Assembly: GCF_030272615.1 (NCBI RefSeq)
Contig: NC_081406.1
Location: forward strand, 481,464,900-481,528,899
DNA: 64,000 nucleotides
Origin: Cryptomeria japonica
Taxonomy: Eukaryota > Streptophyta > Pinopsida > Cupressales > Cupressaceae
Reading direction: 5' to 3'
This document shows positions 1 through 11,352 of the stretch, one piece after another (position 1 is the first letter of the stretch; each line of letters opens with the position of its first letter). The notes below the pieces were generated by a model that saw only the letters and a program-made list of their open reading frames with translations, was not told where the DNA came from and ran no database searches. The translations under genes and the position numbers were made by a program.

Positions 1-1402
1 TTTGACAAATGTATAGTCATCAGAAACCATATTCCATGTCGATTCCAATGAGTCATTTAAATAATAAGTTTGATCTCATCTTTGGCATTTAATTATAATT
101 TTAGTGCAAATGTATTAAACAATGGTCATTTTATAGAAAATTAATTATTAAATAACTTTTATTGGTAGCTCAAAATTGACCACTTTTTTGGCAAAAAATA
201 ATGTTTTGACATTTCTTATGCATTGGTCCTTGATGCATTTTAAAAACAACTAAGTCATAAAAGGCCAAAAATTTGGGGGTCGCCTAATGTTGAATCAAGG
301 GAGGTTTCTTGAGTCGAGTGTCATTGTGCACTTCCATGAGTTATCTCATAAACACTTCCACATTTCTCTTACTATTATTCTTCTTGAAAGGTTGTATTGA
401 GTCATGTCTTTGAACATTTCCACAGCTTCTTTAATACTACATGGAGATGAACAATGTAATATTTTGACACGCATTGTGATCTCATCACTTCTTCTTACAT
501 ATGAATCAAGAAATGTTTCACAAAAAACATCAAACACAATATTTATACATGTTTTCCAATGATGCGAATTTGGAAGACATCATTGAAGACACCAATCTTC
601 TTTATAGCTCTCGCATTGAGTTTAGTGATGCTTCATAGAGAGCATCCAAAGATCCAACAAGACATCACATTATCTGTTCATGTTCTATATCACCTGTTGC
701 ATGATAAATTAGAGGTGCTTCACATAGGTTCTTTCTTGCAGGGCATCACATGGTGCATTTGAGCATCATCTTATGGGAAGCTACATTGTCTCTTCCTTCT
801 CTCTTGAGGGGATAACAATGAGAGGGGATAACATTCATTGGACTAGTACATAGAGTAGTCCTTGGGTAGTCCTAATCACTTTGTCCTTCTATGACCTTTC
901 TAGTTCACTTGTACATACAAATTGTATCATTTCTCTTTTGAAGAGAAGTTTTGTTCCCACTAGGTTGTCATAACCTTCTTTTTAAGATATTTGAGAAAAC
1001 TTATTATTATTAATGTGATTATGCTAAAATAAAATAAAGAAAATTTAATTTAATTAAAATGATTAATTAATCAATATACGTATATAATTGAAAAATAAAA
1101 ATAATTAAGCATTTAAAGATACATGAAATCCTAAATTGACAATAAAAATTAAATACGGAAAGAAAGAAAAGAATTTACACATGGCATATCAATTATTAAA
1201 TCCTAAAATATTAAAAAAATAATTAAAATTACAATTAAAATTTAAAAAATAGTAAAATTTCGGGGTTATAAAGTGTGGGTCCTTACATGGGTTTTATCCT
1301 TAACTTTCTTGTATGAGAAATTTGTACATGGGTACCTAACATGGCTAGTAGCCAAGACCCATCATCATCATCATTACTCCCTAAGTTGCACTAAAGGGGG
1401 GG
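1..1402 (+). mobile_element. 3' internal part of a non-autonomous LTR element (copy A), cut by the window edge
   Basis: This stretch is collinear, with many substitutions and small indels, to 33487-34756 (copy B). Shared blocks include the AAATGTRTAGTCATC start, a run encoding nothing intact near 540-780, and a pre-LTR segment reading GTACATG..TACCTAACATGGC. It ends in a purine tract and an LTR, so it is the 3' internal region of an LTR retroelement. No gag or pol motif is recognisable in any frame, which suggests a LARD-like non-autonomous family. Open frames of 60-70 codons here are interrupted in copy B and are not supported as genes. Confidence 0.7.
1393..1402 (+). other. polypurine tract of copy A
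   Basis: AAAGGGGGGG lies immediately 5' of the TGTTAGTG LTR start. This is the position and composition expected of the plus-strand primer of an LTR retroelement. Copy B has a similar tract at the equivalent place (34747-34756). Confidence 0.75.
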
Positions 1403-1700
1403 TGTTAGTGTAGAACATATTTTACTTATTATTTAATAAGTAATTACCCTATGTATTTCTACACATGGTTTTAAGCCCCCTAGGTAGGTTATGTGGCAAC
1501 TTGGAGATTTGGTCAAACTCATCCAAGACACATGCTGCCACTTTTTTGCCTCTTGGTGGAACTTATTTGCCACCATCCATTGAATGTTTAGATATATGTC
1601 TGATTGGACCCAATCACTCTACTTATATGTACACAATTTTTATTATAAAATTACTCCAAATTTGATACTAGCATACACTTAGTCTATCCTAATTCTAGCA
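1403..1700 (+). repeat. 3' LTR of copy A (about 298 bp)
   Basis: Starts TGTTAGTGTAGAACATATTTTAC right after the purine tract and ends near ATTCTAGCA. It aligns with 31933-32209 (5' LTR of copy B, followed by a tRNA-Met primer site) and with 34757-34935 (truncated 3' LTR of copy B). The three alignments define the family LTR. The 3' border is set by TG..CA ends and the end of homology, so it may be off by a few bases. Confidence 0.75.
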
Positions 1701-2123
1701 CCTTACATTATGAATTTGTCCTCTTTGCACCAATCGAAAACATTTTTCTCTATCAACTATAGTATAATTGTCACCAAGAATATTCTTGAAATATTTCACA
1801 TATCTAAGGATTACTATGTCACATCATACATGTACAAATCTGTATGGCTAAATGCATCTCGGTTGTACTTGTTTTGAAACTTTATTTCTATTGATGACTT
1901 TGGTTCTTTGGATGATGCTCACATTGCTTGTGTGGATTTTGATATCAAGGAAAACTTTGGTTACTTGAACTTAGGTGTTCTGCATGTATTCCAATTCTCG
2001 AGCCTTGCATTTAATCTCCTCCTATTGATATCACATCTATTGTTGCTCCTAATGATGCTTATGTGTTCTGCAATTTTGGCTTCTTGTGATTCAGTGAAGA
2101 AAGATATACATTGTCTTCTATAT
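1701..2123 (+). mobile_element. unassigned remnant upstream of Gypsy-1
   Basis: Between copy A and Gypsy-1. A short open stretch near 1908-2126 has no recognisable domain. It is probably part of the older LTR element whose 3' end resumes at 8351, since Gypsy-1 sits between them with near-matching 5-bp flanks (TATAT at 2119-2123, TAGAT at 8351-8355). Low confidence on identity. Confidence 0.35.
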
Positions 2124-2916
2124 TGATATAGGAGCATCCCCGATTCATAGCAATCTTGCATCAACCAAAAATATTTTGTTTTTGTTTGCAGTTTCAACAT
2201 TTCTTTCTGTGTGTCCCAGATTTGGCTCACCAAATCCTATGGAGTTGGATTTTACTTGGAGACTTGATCATCTTCCTTATCCCCAAACCATGGAGCATTT
2301 GGATCATTTTCCGACAAGTTATCGCTATTGGTTTTCGAGATAATTTCCTGTTACCAGTTGGTAGTTTCCTACTACCGGTTGCTTAGACCTATTTGCATTG
2401 GTGATCTACTGGATCCCTTCCATAGCTTGCGGAGCCCTGAGCATTGATTCCAATGTTCCTTGGTGTGTGGCCGACCTTTTCCCATGATCTTTACTTCATC
2501 CTTTGGATTTTTCGGAGGAATTTCTTTGGCGGAGGCCGACCTTGTTGATTTTGCACATTAGGTCTTGTTCTTCGGGTTTTGATCCCTTTTTGGGTCAACT
2601 GGATCCTCTTGGATTATATAAATCATTGTAATAGAGCATTAGAATGTAATCAAGAAGTTAGACTGGGAAAAGAAGATAGATCTTAAGATTTGAGGTCCTG
2701 GTTGTGACTTGTTCTGTATTTTGAGCATGTTTTAGCAGGCATGTCAGCCTGTTTTTGTAACCAGGTTGTTATTGGTTGGTTGTAATCAGTTTTCATGTTA
2801 TAATACAATCTGTTCTGCATTGCCTCCATCATGTCCTTGTGTTTCCATTGTGTTTACTCTTGTTGACTAGTCCAGATTGATCTCTTTGAGGTCCCTCCTA
2901 ACCAGTGACTGCTTCA
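2124..2916 (+). repeat. 5' LTR of Gypsy-1
   Basis: Aligns end to end with 7572-8350, from GCATCCCCG.TTCATAGCAATCTTGCAT near the start to GGTCCCTCCTAACC.GTGACTGCTTCA at the end. The TG..CA boundaries are defined by where homology stops. A repeated ACCGGT/ACCAGT-type hexamer occurs in it, as in other elements here. Confidence 0.88.
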
Positions 2917-2918
2917 AG

Positions 2919-2930
2919 TGGTATCAAAGA
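2919..2930 (+). other. primer binding site of Gypsy-1 (tRNA-iMet type)
   Basis: TGGTATCAAAGA lies two bases after the 5' LTR. The canonical plant initiator-Met site is TGGTATCAGAGC, and this copy differs at two positions. The placement is right for minus-strand priming. Confidence 0.75.
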
Positions 2931-3201
2931 AAGTTTCATTCTGGAGATTGCATTGTCCTGAGAAATTTTTTGTAGGGTGGCAGACTGTGGATCCGACTTG
3001 CAGCTGTAGAGGACTAGCGTAAAGATGGTGTGAAGAGAAACTAGGAATGGTGGAGCGCATGGGAATGCAGACCCTATTGTGATGGAAATATTGCGAGGAA
3101 TAGCAGCCCGGTTGGAAGTCGTCAAGATAGCCTAAAGAAGAGGCCGACACATTGAAGATGTTGAAGGAAAAGAAGCCTCGACAGATTAAGTAAACCCACC
3201 G

Positions 3202-4190
3202 ATGGTTGATCCAGATGAGGAAAGGTTTTTGAGGGTTTTGAGTAGGGCGAATACTAAACCTCATTTTATCCCACCGAAATATGATGGAAAGTTGGATTAA
3301 GATGAATTGATGGATTGGATCTCAGAGATGGAGAAATATTTTGATTTTGAAAACACTGTGGAAGAAAGGAAGGTGAAATATGCATGTACTCAGTTGAAAG
3401 GTCATTCATCTCTTTGGTGGGAGCATTTGCAGGTTGATAGAAAAAGAAGATGTAAAGAGAAGATCAAGACATGGGATAAGATGGTTGCTAAGTTGAAATC
3501 AAAATTTATGCCAGCTGATTATCAAGTGAATCTATTCTAGAAGTTGCAGAATTTGAGACAGACGTAATATAGTATGAAGGAATACACTGAAACATTTTAC
3601 AAGTTGAATATCAAATCCAGGCATGTTGATGATGAAGTTGAACGAGTTGCAAGATATTTGAATGGATTGCAGGTGTCTCTACAAGATGAACTCAGTTTGA
3701 TCAAACTACAGAGTGTTGAAGAGGCTTACCAGTATGCTTTGAAGGCAAAAGAAAAGCTAAACAAAAGACATGAGCAGAGGTAGAGGTGGAAGGTTTTCCG
3801 GAGGAATATTTCAAGGAGGAAGAGGATATACCGGAGGTAGAGGAACCTGTACAGATTAGAACAAGGACAAAGAAGTGAACAAAGAAGGTAATTCATACCA
3901 GAAAGATGATAGAAATTTCTACCAGAAGAGAGAACCGGATGGCTACCGGAATGACAATTTTGGAAGACGAGACAGGAGAGTGTTTAGAGGAACTTGCTTT
4001 AAGTGTTGAAGAGAAGGACATCATGCTTTCAAGTGTAAGAAGATAGATAATATCGGAAGAGAAACTGTGGTGGAAGAAAACCCCACCGGATCAGATAATA
4101 AACTGGAAGATGGAGAACTGTTGATGATGAGGAGAGTATTGTGTCATACCAGGAGAGGTGAAGAGCCACTGTAGAGGAAGAATTTGTTCA
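3202..4190 (+). pseudogene. gag: gag of Gypsy-1, broken
   Basis: An ATG at 3202 opens a frame that continues in phase through a stop at 3298-3300 into the capsid-like region (FxGxLD then DWISEMEKYF, WWEHLQ). A further stop at 3538-3540 is probably a former CAG. The zinc knuckle at 3995-4036 reads C-F-K-C-[stop]-R-E-G-H-H-A-F-K-C, a CCHC box whose fifth residue codon is now TGA, probably from TGG. It packages element RNA in intact relatives. Several stops and at least one frameshift lie between the capsid part and the knuckle, so no functional protein is possible. Confidence 0.85.
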
Positions 4191-4204
4191 AGACTAGATG
4201 TAAG

Positions 4205-5985
4205 GTATCCAGTAAGTTTTGTAAAGTTGTTATTGATAGTGGTAGTTCAGATAATCTTATTTCATAAGAGATGGTGAATAAGTTAAATTTGGAAACATTG
4301 AAACACCCTAAGCCTTATCAAATAGCATGGATTCAGGATGAACATAAGCTATTAGTAAGTCAACAATATTTGGTGAAATTGAAAATTGGGAACTATCATG
4401 ATGAAGTATTGTGTGATATTATGCCTATGGATATTTGTCATCTTTTGTTGGGTAGACCTTGGCAGTTTGATAGACAGGAAATACATGATGGGAGGAAGAA
4501 TGCATACACTACTATGGCCAATAGGATGAAGCAAACCTTGTTTCCCTTGGAGGAACATTTGAAGAGCAAAGTTTGTACGAATGCTAGAATCTGTTTGGTG
4601 GATAAAAGGAAATTCCTAGATGGATTGAGACATGAGAATGTGTGTTTTTCCTTAGTTCCTAGGAAGACTAAGAATTCAGAGCATGAAGAGGAACAATCGG
4701 AAGAGATAAAAGATTTGCTGACAGAATATGAAGACATCATTTCAGATAATGTGCCTGATGGATTACCACTTGTGACAAGTATCAGTGATTGCATGGACCT
4801 AGTTCCCAGAGCTAGTTTACCTAACAAAGTTGCACACCAGATGACACTGATAGAGAATGAAGAACTAAATAGATAAGTGTAGGAGTTGTTGAAGAAAGGT
4901 TTGATCAGAGAATGTACAAGCTCTTGTGCAGTACCAATAGTATTAGCACCTAAGAAGAATGGAGAATGGAGAATGTTTACCAATTCTAGAGCAATAAACA
5001 AGATCACAGTGAAATACTAGTTTCCTTTGCCTAGGATGGATGACATAATGGACTGTTTAAACAGAGCCAAATAATTTACAAAGATAGATTTGAAGAGTGG
5101 ATATCATCAAATTGGGATCAAAGAAGGAGATGAGTGGAAGACAACATTCAAGACAAATGAAGGACTGTATGAATGGTTGGTGATGCCTTTTGGGTTAACT
5201 AATTCATCGAGTACTTTCATGAGGCTGATGAATGAGGTATTGGTGAAATTCTTGGGTAAGTTTGTTATTGTATATTTGGATGACATTCTGATTTTCAGTA
5301 AGATAAAAGAGGAGCATTTGTTGCATTTGAGACAAGTTTTGCAGAGGTTGAGAGAATAAAAGTTGATGATAAATCTTAAGAAGTGTACTTTCATGAAAGA
5401 TGAGTTAGTCTATTTGGGATTTGTGATATCTGAGGATGGTTTGAAGATGGACCCTGATAAAGTAAAAGCAATTGTTGAGTGGCCTACACCAGAAAGCATT
5501 GGAGAGGTAATATCATTTCATGGATTGGCTAGTTTCTACCGAAAGTTCATCAGAAATTTTAGTTTAGTTTGTAACCATATGACTGAGACCATGAGGGGAG
5601 ATCGAAAGGTAATTCAAGTGGACCACCAGAGCAAAAAAACATTTTGAGTTGTTGAAACAGAAATTGACTAAGCAACCCGTGTTAGCTTTACCGAATTTTA
5701 ATAAAGTATTTCAAGTGGATTGTGATGCAAGTGGAACAACAATAGGAGCAGTCTTGAGTCAGGAAGGGAGAGCAGTAACTTATTTCAGTGAGAAATTGAA
5801 TGATGCTCGGAGGAGATATTCAGTGTATGATCGGAAGTTTTATGTCATAGTTAAAGTCTTGAAAAAGTGGAGACATTACCTATTGCCTAAGGAGTTTGTG
5901 TTGTATACGGATCGTCAAGCTTTGTAGTATTTAAACAGTCAAAGTAAGTTGAATCAGAGACATATGAGATGGGTAGAATTTTGTA
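4205..5985 (+). pseudogene. pol: protease, reverse transcriptase and RNase H of Gypsy-1, broken
   Basis: The aspartic protease signature DSGSS is at about 4235. It is followed by a stop (4265-4267) and a long open stretch to 4876. Reverse transcriptase follows: KKNGEWRM near 4953, the LKSGYHQI box at about 5090, and the catalytic YLDD at about 5272-5283, all still present. Stops at 5018-5020, 5357-5359 and 5925-5927, and a frameshift in the A-run near 5630, break the frame. RNase H is recognisable from [14 protein letters not shown] through FSEKL and WRHYLL to the stop at 5925. In intact relatives these enzymes copy element RNA to cDNA in cytoplasmic particles. Confidence 0.9.
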
Positions 5986-5998
5986 GAGTTACACCTTT

Positions 5999-7186
5999 GT
6001 GTTGAAGCATAGAAGTAGGAAATCTATCAAAGTTGTTGATGCATTGAGTAAGAGAAGGAATTTTCTAACAGAGATGAGAGTGACAGTATTGGGATTTGAG
6101 GAATTGAAGACCTTGTATGATGATGACCCAGATTTTGCAGAACCTTGGAGAGCATGTAGAGAACCGGTTACGGTAGATAGAAGCAAGAGGTTGGATTACT
6201 TCATTCAGGATGGGATGTTATTCAGAGCAGTTCAGTTGTGCATACCTAAGAGTTCTATGAGGGAGAATCTAATAAAGGAGAAACACAGTGGGGGATTAGC
6301 CGGACATTTTGGTATTGACAAAACAGTTGCATTAGTGAGTGAGCATTACTTTTGGCCCCATATTCATAAGGATATTAGGAAATATGTTCAAAGTTGTAGA
6401 GTTTGTCAAGTTGCAAAGGTTAGTAGTTAGAATGTGGGATTCTATAAACCTTTGACAGTACTTGTAAGACCTTGGGAGGATATAAGCATGGATTTCATAC
6501 TTGGATTTCCTAAAATACCGAGAGGGAATGATTCTATATTTGTGGTAGTGGATATATTCTTGAAGATGACTCATTTCATACCTTGTAAGAAGACATCAGA
6601 TGCATTACATGTAGTAGACATATTTTTCAAGGAAGTAGTGAGATTGCATGGATTACCTAAGAGCATAGTTTTAGACAGAGACACTAAGTTTGTTGGCTAT
6701 TTTTGGAGAATACTTTGTAAGAAGATGAAGACAGATTTGAAGTTCAGTTCTACTTTTCACCCACAGACTAATGGACAGACAAAAGTAGTTAACCAAAGCT
6801 TGGGAAATTTTTTGAGATGTTTAGTTGGAGATAAAACCAAAAGTTGGGATTTGATTCTTGCACAAGCAGAGTTTGCCTACAATAATTTAGTAAACTGGAG
6901 TATCAGAAGAACACCTTTTGAGATTGTTACTAGAGCACATCCTAGAGGTATATTAGAATTAAGAGATACTAGCAGTGAAGACTGGAGAAGTTCAGAAGCA
7001 GAAGAATTTGCAAATCACATGAAGGACTTACATATTCAAGTTAAGCAACATTTGGAGGACATGAATAACAAGTATAAGGAGAAGGCAGACGAGAAGAGGA
7101 GACATGAGGAATTTGAAGTTGGTGATTATGCGATGGTGTATCTGAGAAAAGAAAGATTCCCGGTTGGAACTTATAACAAATTGTAG
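5999..7186 (+). pseudogene. int: integrase of Gypsy-1, broken
   Basis: The HHCC zinc-binding part is visible (HSGGLAGHFG then CRVCQ near 6285-6420). It is followed by a stop at 6428-6430 and the core: MDFILGFP (first Asp), VLDRDTKFVG (second Asp), then FHPQTNGQTKVVNQ. The usual motif around the catalytic Glu reads QTKVVNQ instead of QTERVNQ, so the Glu codon appears lost. It continues through AEFAYNN to a stop at 7184-7186. Integrase inserts the cDNA in intact copies. This one is inactive. Confidence 0.88.
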
Positions 7187-7540
7187 ATGAGAAAGTTTGG
7201 ACCTTGTAAGATTTTTAGAAAGTTCAGTTCTGGGAATGCATATGAAGTGGAGTTACCAGATAGTCTGAGTATTTCATATATGTTTAACATTGGAGATCTT
7301 CATCAGTATCATGAACCAGAATTCAGTGAGGATAGTATTGCAGACTTGGAGAAACGGTTTCCCCGGAAGGAACCAAACCAGATTGAAAACATTTTGGACA
7401 ATAAGATTTGGTGTAGTACCCAGAGCAGTCAGTATAAGGAGTATCTTGTGAAGTGGAAGGACATACCAGTTGAAGATTCATCTTGGATTTCTCAGGCAGA
7501 GATAGACCACCTTGATTTTCCTCTGACCCCAGCAAAGTGA
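7187..7540 (+). pseudogene. integrase C-terminus and chromodomain of Gypsy-1
   Basis: Reads on from the integrase after one stop. A GPFEI-like segment (KFGPCKIFRKFS) is followed by FNIGDLHQYH and then a chromodomain-like stretch with YLVKWKDIP and SSWI near residues 83-100. The C-terminal chromodomain defines the element as a chromovirus. In active relatives it steers insertion to heterochromatin. The stop at 7538-7540 lies 31 bp before the 3' LTR. Confidence 0.85.
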
Positions 7541-7571
7541 AAGACTCACTTTTACAACAACCCTTCATGTC

Positions 7572-8350
7572 TGATGCAGGCGCATCCCCGGTTCATAGCA
7601 ATCTTGCATCGACAAAAAATATTTCCTTTTTGTTTTCCTTTCTATTTGCAGTTTCAACATTTCTTTTTGTGTGTCCCAGATTTGGCTCACCGGATCCTGT
7701 GGAGTTGGATTTTACATGGAGACTTGATCATCTTCCTTATCCCCAAACCATGCAGCATTTCGATCATTTTCCAGCAAGTTATCGCTATCGGTTTCTGCGA
7801 CAGTTTCATGTTACTAGTTGCCTAGACCTATTTGCATTGGTGATCTACCGGATCCCTTCCGTACCTTGCGGAGCCCTGAGCGTTGATTCCGATGTTCCTT
7901 GGCATGTGGCCAACCTTTTCCCATGATCTTCACTTCATCCTTTGGATTTTCTGGAGGAATTTCTTTGGCGGAGGTTGACCTTGTCGATTTTGCATGTTAG
8001 GTCTTGTTCTTCATGTTTTGATCCCTTTTTGGGCTGACCGGATCCTCTTGGATCATATAAATAATTGTAATAGAGAATTAAAATGTAATCAGGAAGTTAG
8101 ACTGAGCATAGAAGATAGATCTTAAGATTTGAAGTCCCAGGTGTGACCTATTCTGTATTTTGAGCATGTTTTAGCAGGCCTGTGAGTTGGTTTCTGTAAC
8201 CCAGTTATTATCAGTTGGTTGTAATTAGTTTTCATGTTATAATACAATCTGTTCTATATTCCTCCATCATGTCCTTGTGTTTTTTTTGTGTTTACTCTTG
8301 TTGACCGGTATTGATCTCTTTGAGGTCCCTCCTAACCGGTGACTGCTTCA
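7572..8350 (+). repeat. 3' LTR of Gypsy-1
   Basis: TGATGCAGGCGCATCCCCGG start and GTGACTGCTTCA end. Homologous to 2124-2916 over its whole length. The bases after it (TAGAT) are one change from those before the 5' LTR (TATAT), a likely mutated 5-bp target-site duplication. Confidence 0.88.
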
Positions 8351-9221
8351 TAGATATAGTTCCTTGAGATGATTACTCAACAAACATTGTAGGATTGTTT
8401 GTGGAGAGTTAGATTATAAATTTGGGAGACATCATTGATGACATTCATCTTCTCTTTGATGGAGATGATCCTTCTTTAGTTTTTTTTAGGGAGCACTCTA
8501 ACCCTCTTATTCATTCTCTACATGATCATTCTTTCAATCTTGATGTGATTGTGCATACTTGTGCTCAACATTTGGAGGAGGTCTATTTATATTTAGAGGA
8601 GACACTTGAGTCTTTGGATCATGTTCTACATTCATCTTCACTATATCTTGTATTGTATTTTTCAGCAGTGTGACCTAGTATACCTGATTTAGAAGGGTCA
8701 ACTTCCAACATCTACATGGGGACACTTGAGAAAATTTTGGAGACTCCATACATTTTGATATTTCTTCCTATATATTCCTTTTAGGATTGGGGAGACTTTA
8801 TAAATACACCTTTGGTTTTGTTTGTTCCTAAGGTAGGAACATTGTCAGTGATCATGGACCAACTTCTAAATCTAGCTTGGAACATCCACCATTGGTGCAT
8901 ATTCTACATTGAGGGTGGGCTACTTGGTCTCTCTTAAATTCTCTCTTATGGGGGGGCCTTTTTCCTCACATGGGTTTTTTCCCTTCTCATTCTTCTTTTG
9001 TGTTTTCATCTCTCTCCCTTTTTTTTTTTTTTTTTTTTGGGGGGGGTGGGGGGTGGTCGGGGGGGTTGGAATTTTTTTCCACTAACTTTTCTCCCTTTCT
9101 TTATTTGTGAGAGATTACATTTCATTTGTTCATGGGTACCTAACATGGCCTAGTAGCTGGGACCCATCTTGCAATGTTTTCTTTTGTGTACATTCTCCCT
9201 AAGTTTCACTTAAGGGGGGGC
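8351..9221 (+). mobile_element. 3' internal remnant of an older LTR element
   Basis: Shares blocks with copies A and B: the segment GACATCATTGA.GACA near 8430 matches 570 and 33990, and the segment CATGGGTACCTAACATGGC at 9131 matches 1326 and 34685. It ends in a purine tract (9213-9220). An open frame of 83 codons at 8422-8673 has no recognised domain. A homopolymer run of T followed by G occupies about 9018-9070. Confidence 0.6.
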
Positions 9222-9749
9222 GTTGGTGTAATTAAAATATTTTACCTTGGTTATTTCTCACTAGGTTCTAATTACACCTCACTTAAGCTTACTTAGGGAA
9301 CTACATAGGAGTTTGTTGGAGCATCTCAACTTTAGGTGGCATTATCATGTTATATTTTCCACTTCATGTGGTGTCTCCACCTTTAGTGGCTTTATCACAT
9401 TATCAGATACACCTTTCATTTTTGCACTTTTCCACATGAGGTGGATCATCCACCTTTTGTGGTGTTAACACACTGTCAGTTTTCCACTTTAGGTGGGATC
9501 ATATATTTTCACTTTTTATCTTATGTTCTTAAGATTATGGCACTTTTCATAATCTTATACACTCATATGTTCTCGCCTTAGCTATATACTAAGGGGTCTC
9601 CTATGCAATAATAATCTAGTTGATCATTTTGTATTGTATCATTGATGAGAATACAATTTATTCTTGTCACATATTATTTCTCTCTTGTTGTTGTGCTTTC
9701 CATTTGGTCTCTATATCTTGGGTTAATACCTTCATATCCAATTCTTACA
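9222..9749 (+). repeat. 3' LTR of the older element
   Basis: Begins directly after the AAGGGGGGG tract with GTTGGTGTAATTAAAATATTTTACC, parallel to the copy A LTR start. It holds six CCAC-N5-GTGG dyads (9327-9496) and a perfect 10-bp stem (9530-9557). The 3' border near CTTACA at 9749 is a guess from the CA end. Confidence 0.55.
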
Positions 9750-11078
9750 ACCATTATATAGTTCTAAGCAAAACAAAATTATTGTCTTATAGTTCAAAGA
9801 AAAAAGAGAATTATTGCATGTGTTATTGTTCAAAGGGAAACATACTCTTTGTTGAAAGAAAATTATTTTATTAGGAATAATAATTTAAGAGAAAAATAGT
9901 AAACAAATATTAATCAAAATGACTAAAAAATACCTTTTAAATCATATGCTCCCCTTAGTGGGTAATAATTAGAGGAACTGTCTAGGAAAAAGGACCTTAA
10001 AAAGGTTGTGTACCCACACTAATAATTCACATCAAATATATATTTGAAACTAGAACTACATGTATTACCCTTTTATCCCATTTATTTAGAAGTGGGTATA
10101 TAGGTATTATGGTGAATGAAGGAGGTTTAAAATACATGAGTTTTCAAGTGCGAGGTTGAGGAGTTTTCAAGTATTAGATTTTCTTATGTACTATATATTT
10201 AATAAATTATTCAATCAAGTTAATCACATAGTTAAATTTAAAGATGAATCGCAAAAATAAATAAGAGATAAAATAAATTCATTGTATACATAAAGTAATC
10301 CTAAATGAAATGCTTGACATCAAATGAGCCAATAGGCCAAATTCAGAGGTGAAACTCTAGCCTATTATTTTGTAAATATATAAAAATATACTCTTGAAGG
10401 ATGGAAACCTTGATACACTTTCATTAGAGAAATTTAATCTTCAATGAATGACTTACAACCTAGTTGGTCTCTATGAGTCTAAATCTAACCAGAGAAGTGT
10501 ATCTATCCTACATAGATAGATGTATATCCTAAATGGATAGAAAAATAATTGGTTCATATAGATTGGTTTATATTCTAGATGGATAGATGTTTATCCCATA
10601 TGTAGAAGAGTCTTTGAATATATAAATGAACTACATAATACCTTTGGTTAAAATTATAACAAGGAAAATACAAATTACAAAGATTTGTGGGCTACAACTT
10701 GAGGCATGTTACAAAATACTATTATCTTAGATTGCATAACCTTGAGCCCATTGAAATCTATGTGTAGTTTAGTCCCTCAACAATATTGGATGAGATGTTG
10801 TTGAACCACATACTTTAATAGATAATAATCTTTGTCAACCTAAGTGATGTCCAATGTTTGTATGCATAATGGTAGTTTAGAGTCGTTCCCTAAGATATTG
10901 TTTACTTTGTTTGAAAACAACTAAACATACACAATAATATACTTAACTAAATTTAAAGAATTAACTAAAAATTGAAAAACTCATGTTAAATTCAAAAGGT
11001 TAATTATGAAATGAAAATTCTTATGTTGGATTCAAAAGAATAATGACATAAAAAAAATGCTAAAAAATAAACCTCTAA
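9750..11078. other. no gene recognised, AT-rich
   Basis: I see no coding region, LTR or RNA gene here. There are imperfect repeats of ATCCTAAATGGATAG/ATGGATAGATG around 10500-10600. The stretch ends at the inferred 5' end of LINE-1. Confidence 0.5.
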
Positions 11079-11352
11079 TAGAGATTTGAAAAAAACTTTT
11101 TGGCTTTGCTACTTCGGTTCTCTCTGACGTGGACAGTGTTTGAGGTTTCAAAGGAGGGGTCTCCCCCTACGGATGGAGGAGGTTGTCAAGCTTCCTCCAC
11201 ATTGGTAAGGGTCGTCGTTTCTTTCTTTTCTTTCTTTTTTTTTCATTTAATGCTCGTCCTATTTGTGGTTTTGATTGATAGGTGAAGTGTGTGTCCGCTC
11301 TTCCTGCCCAATTGGCAAATAATCAAGTGGTCTATTCATTAATTCAGACTGG

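Larger units (their letters stand above)
2124..8350 (+). mobile_element. Gypsy-1: decayed Ty3/gypsy chromovirus, about 6.2 kb
   Basis: Two LTRs of about 0.79 kb with TGAT..TTCA ends bracket a gag-protease-RT-RNase H-integrase-chromodomain order, which is the Ty3/gypsy order. A tRNA-Met-type primer site follows the 5' LTR. No clear polypurine tract is visible before the 3' LTR. The LTRs differ by roughly one base in ten by eye, so the insertion is old. All frames carry stops and frameshifts, so the copy is inactive. Many stops fit CAG-to-TAG or CAA-to-TAA change, as expected from decay of methylated cytosine. Confidence 0.9.

Noticed and set aside
2156-2386. Open frame repeated at 7574-7825
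   Set aside because: Both are inside the Gypsy-1 LTRs. The similarity is LTR identity.
4438-5007. 189-codon minus-strand open frame
   Set aside because: Antisense shadow of the Gypsy-1 protease/RT region.
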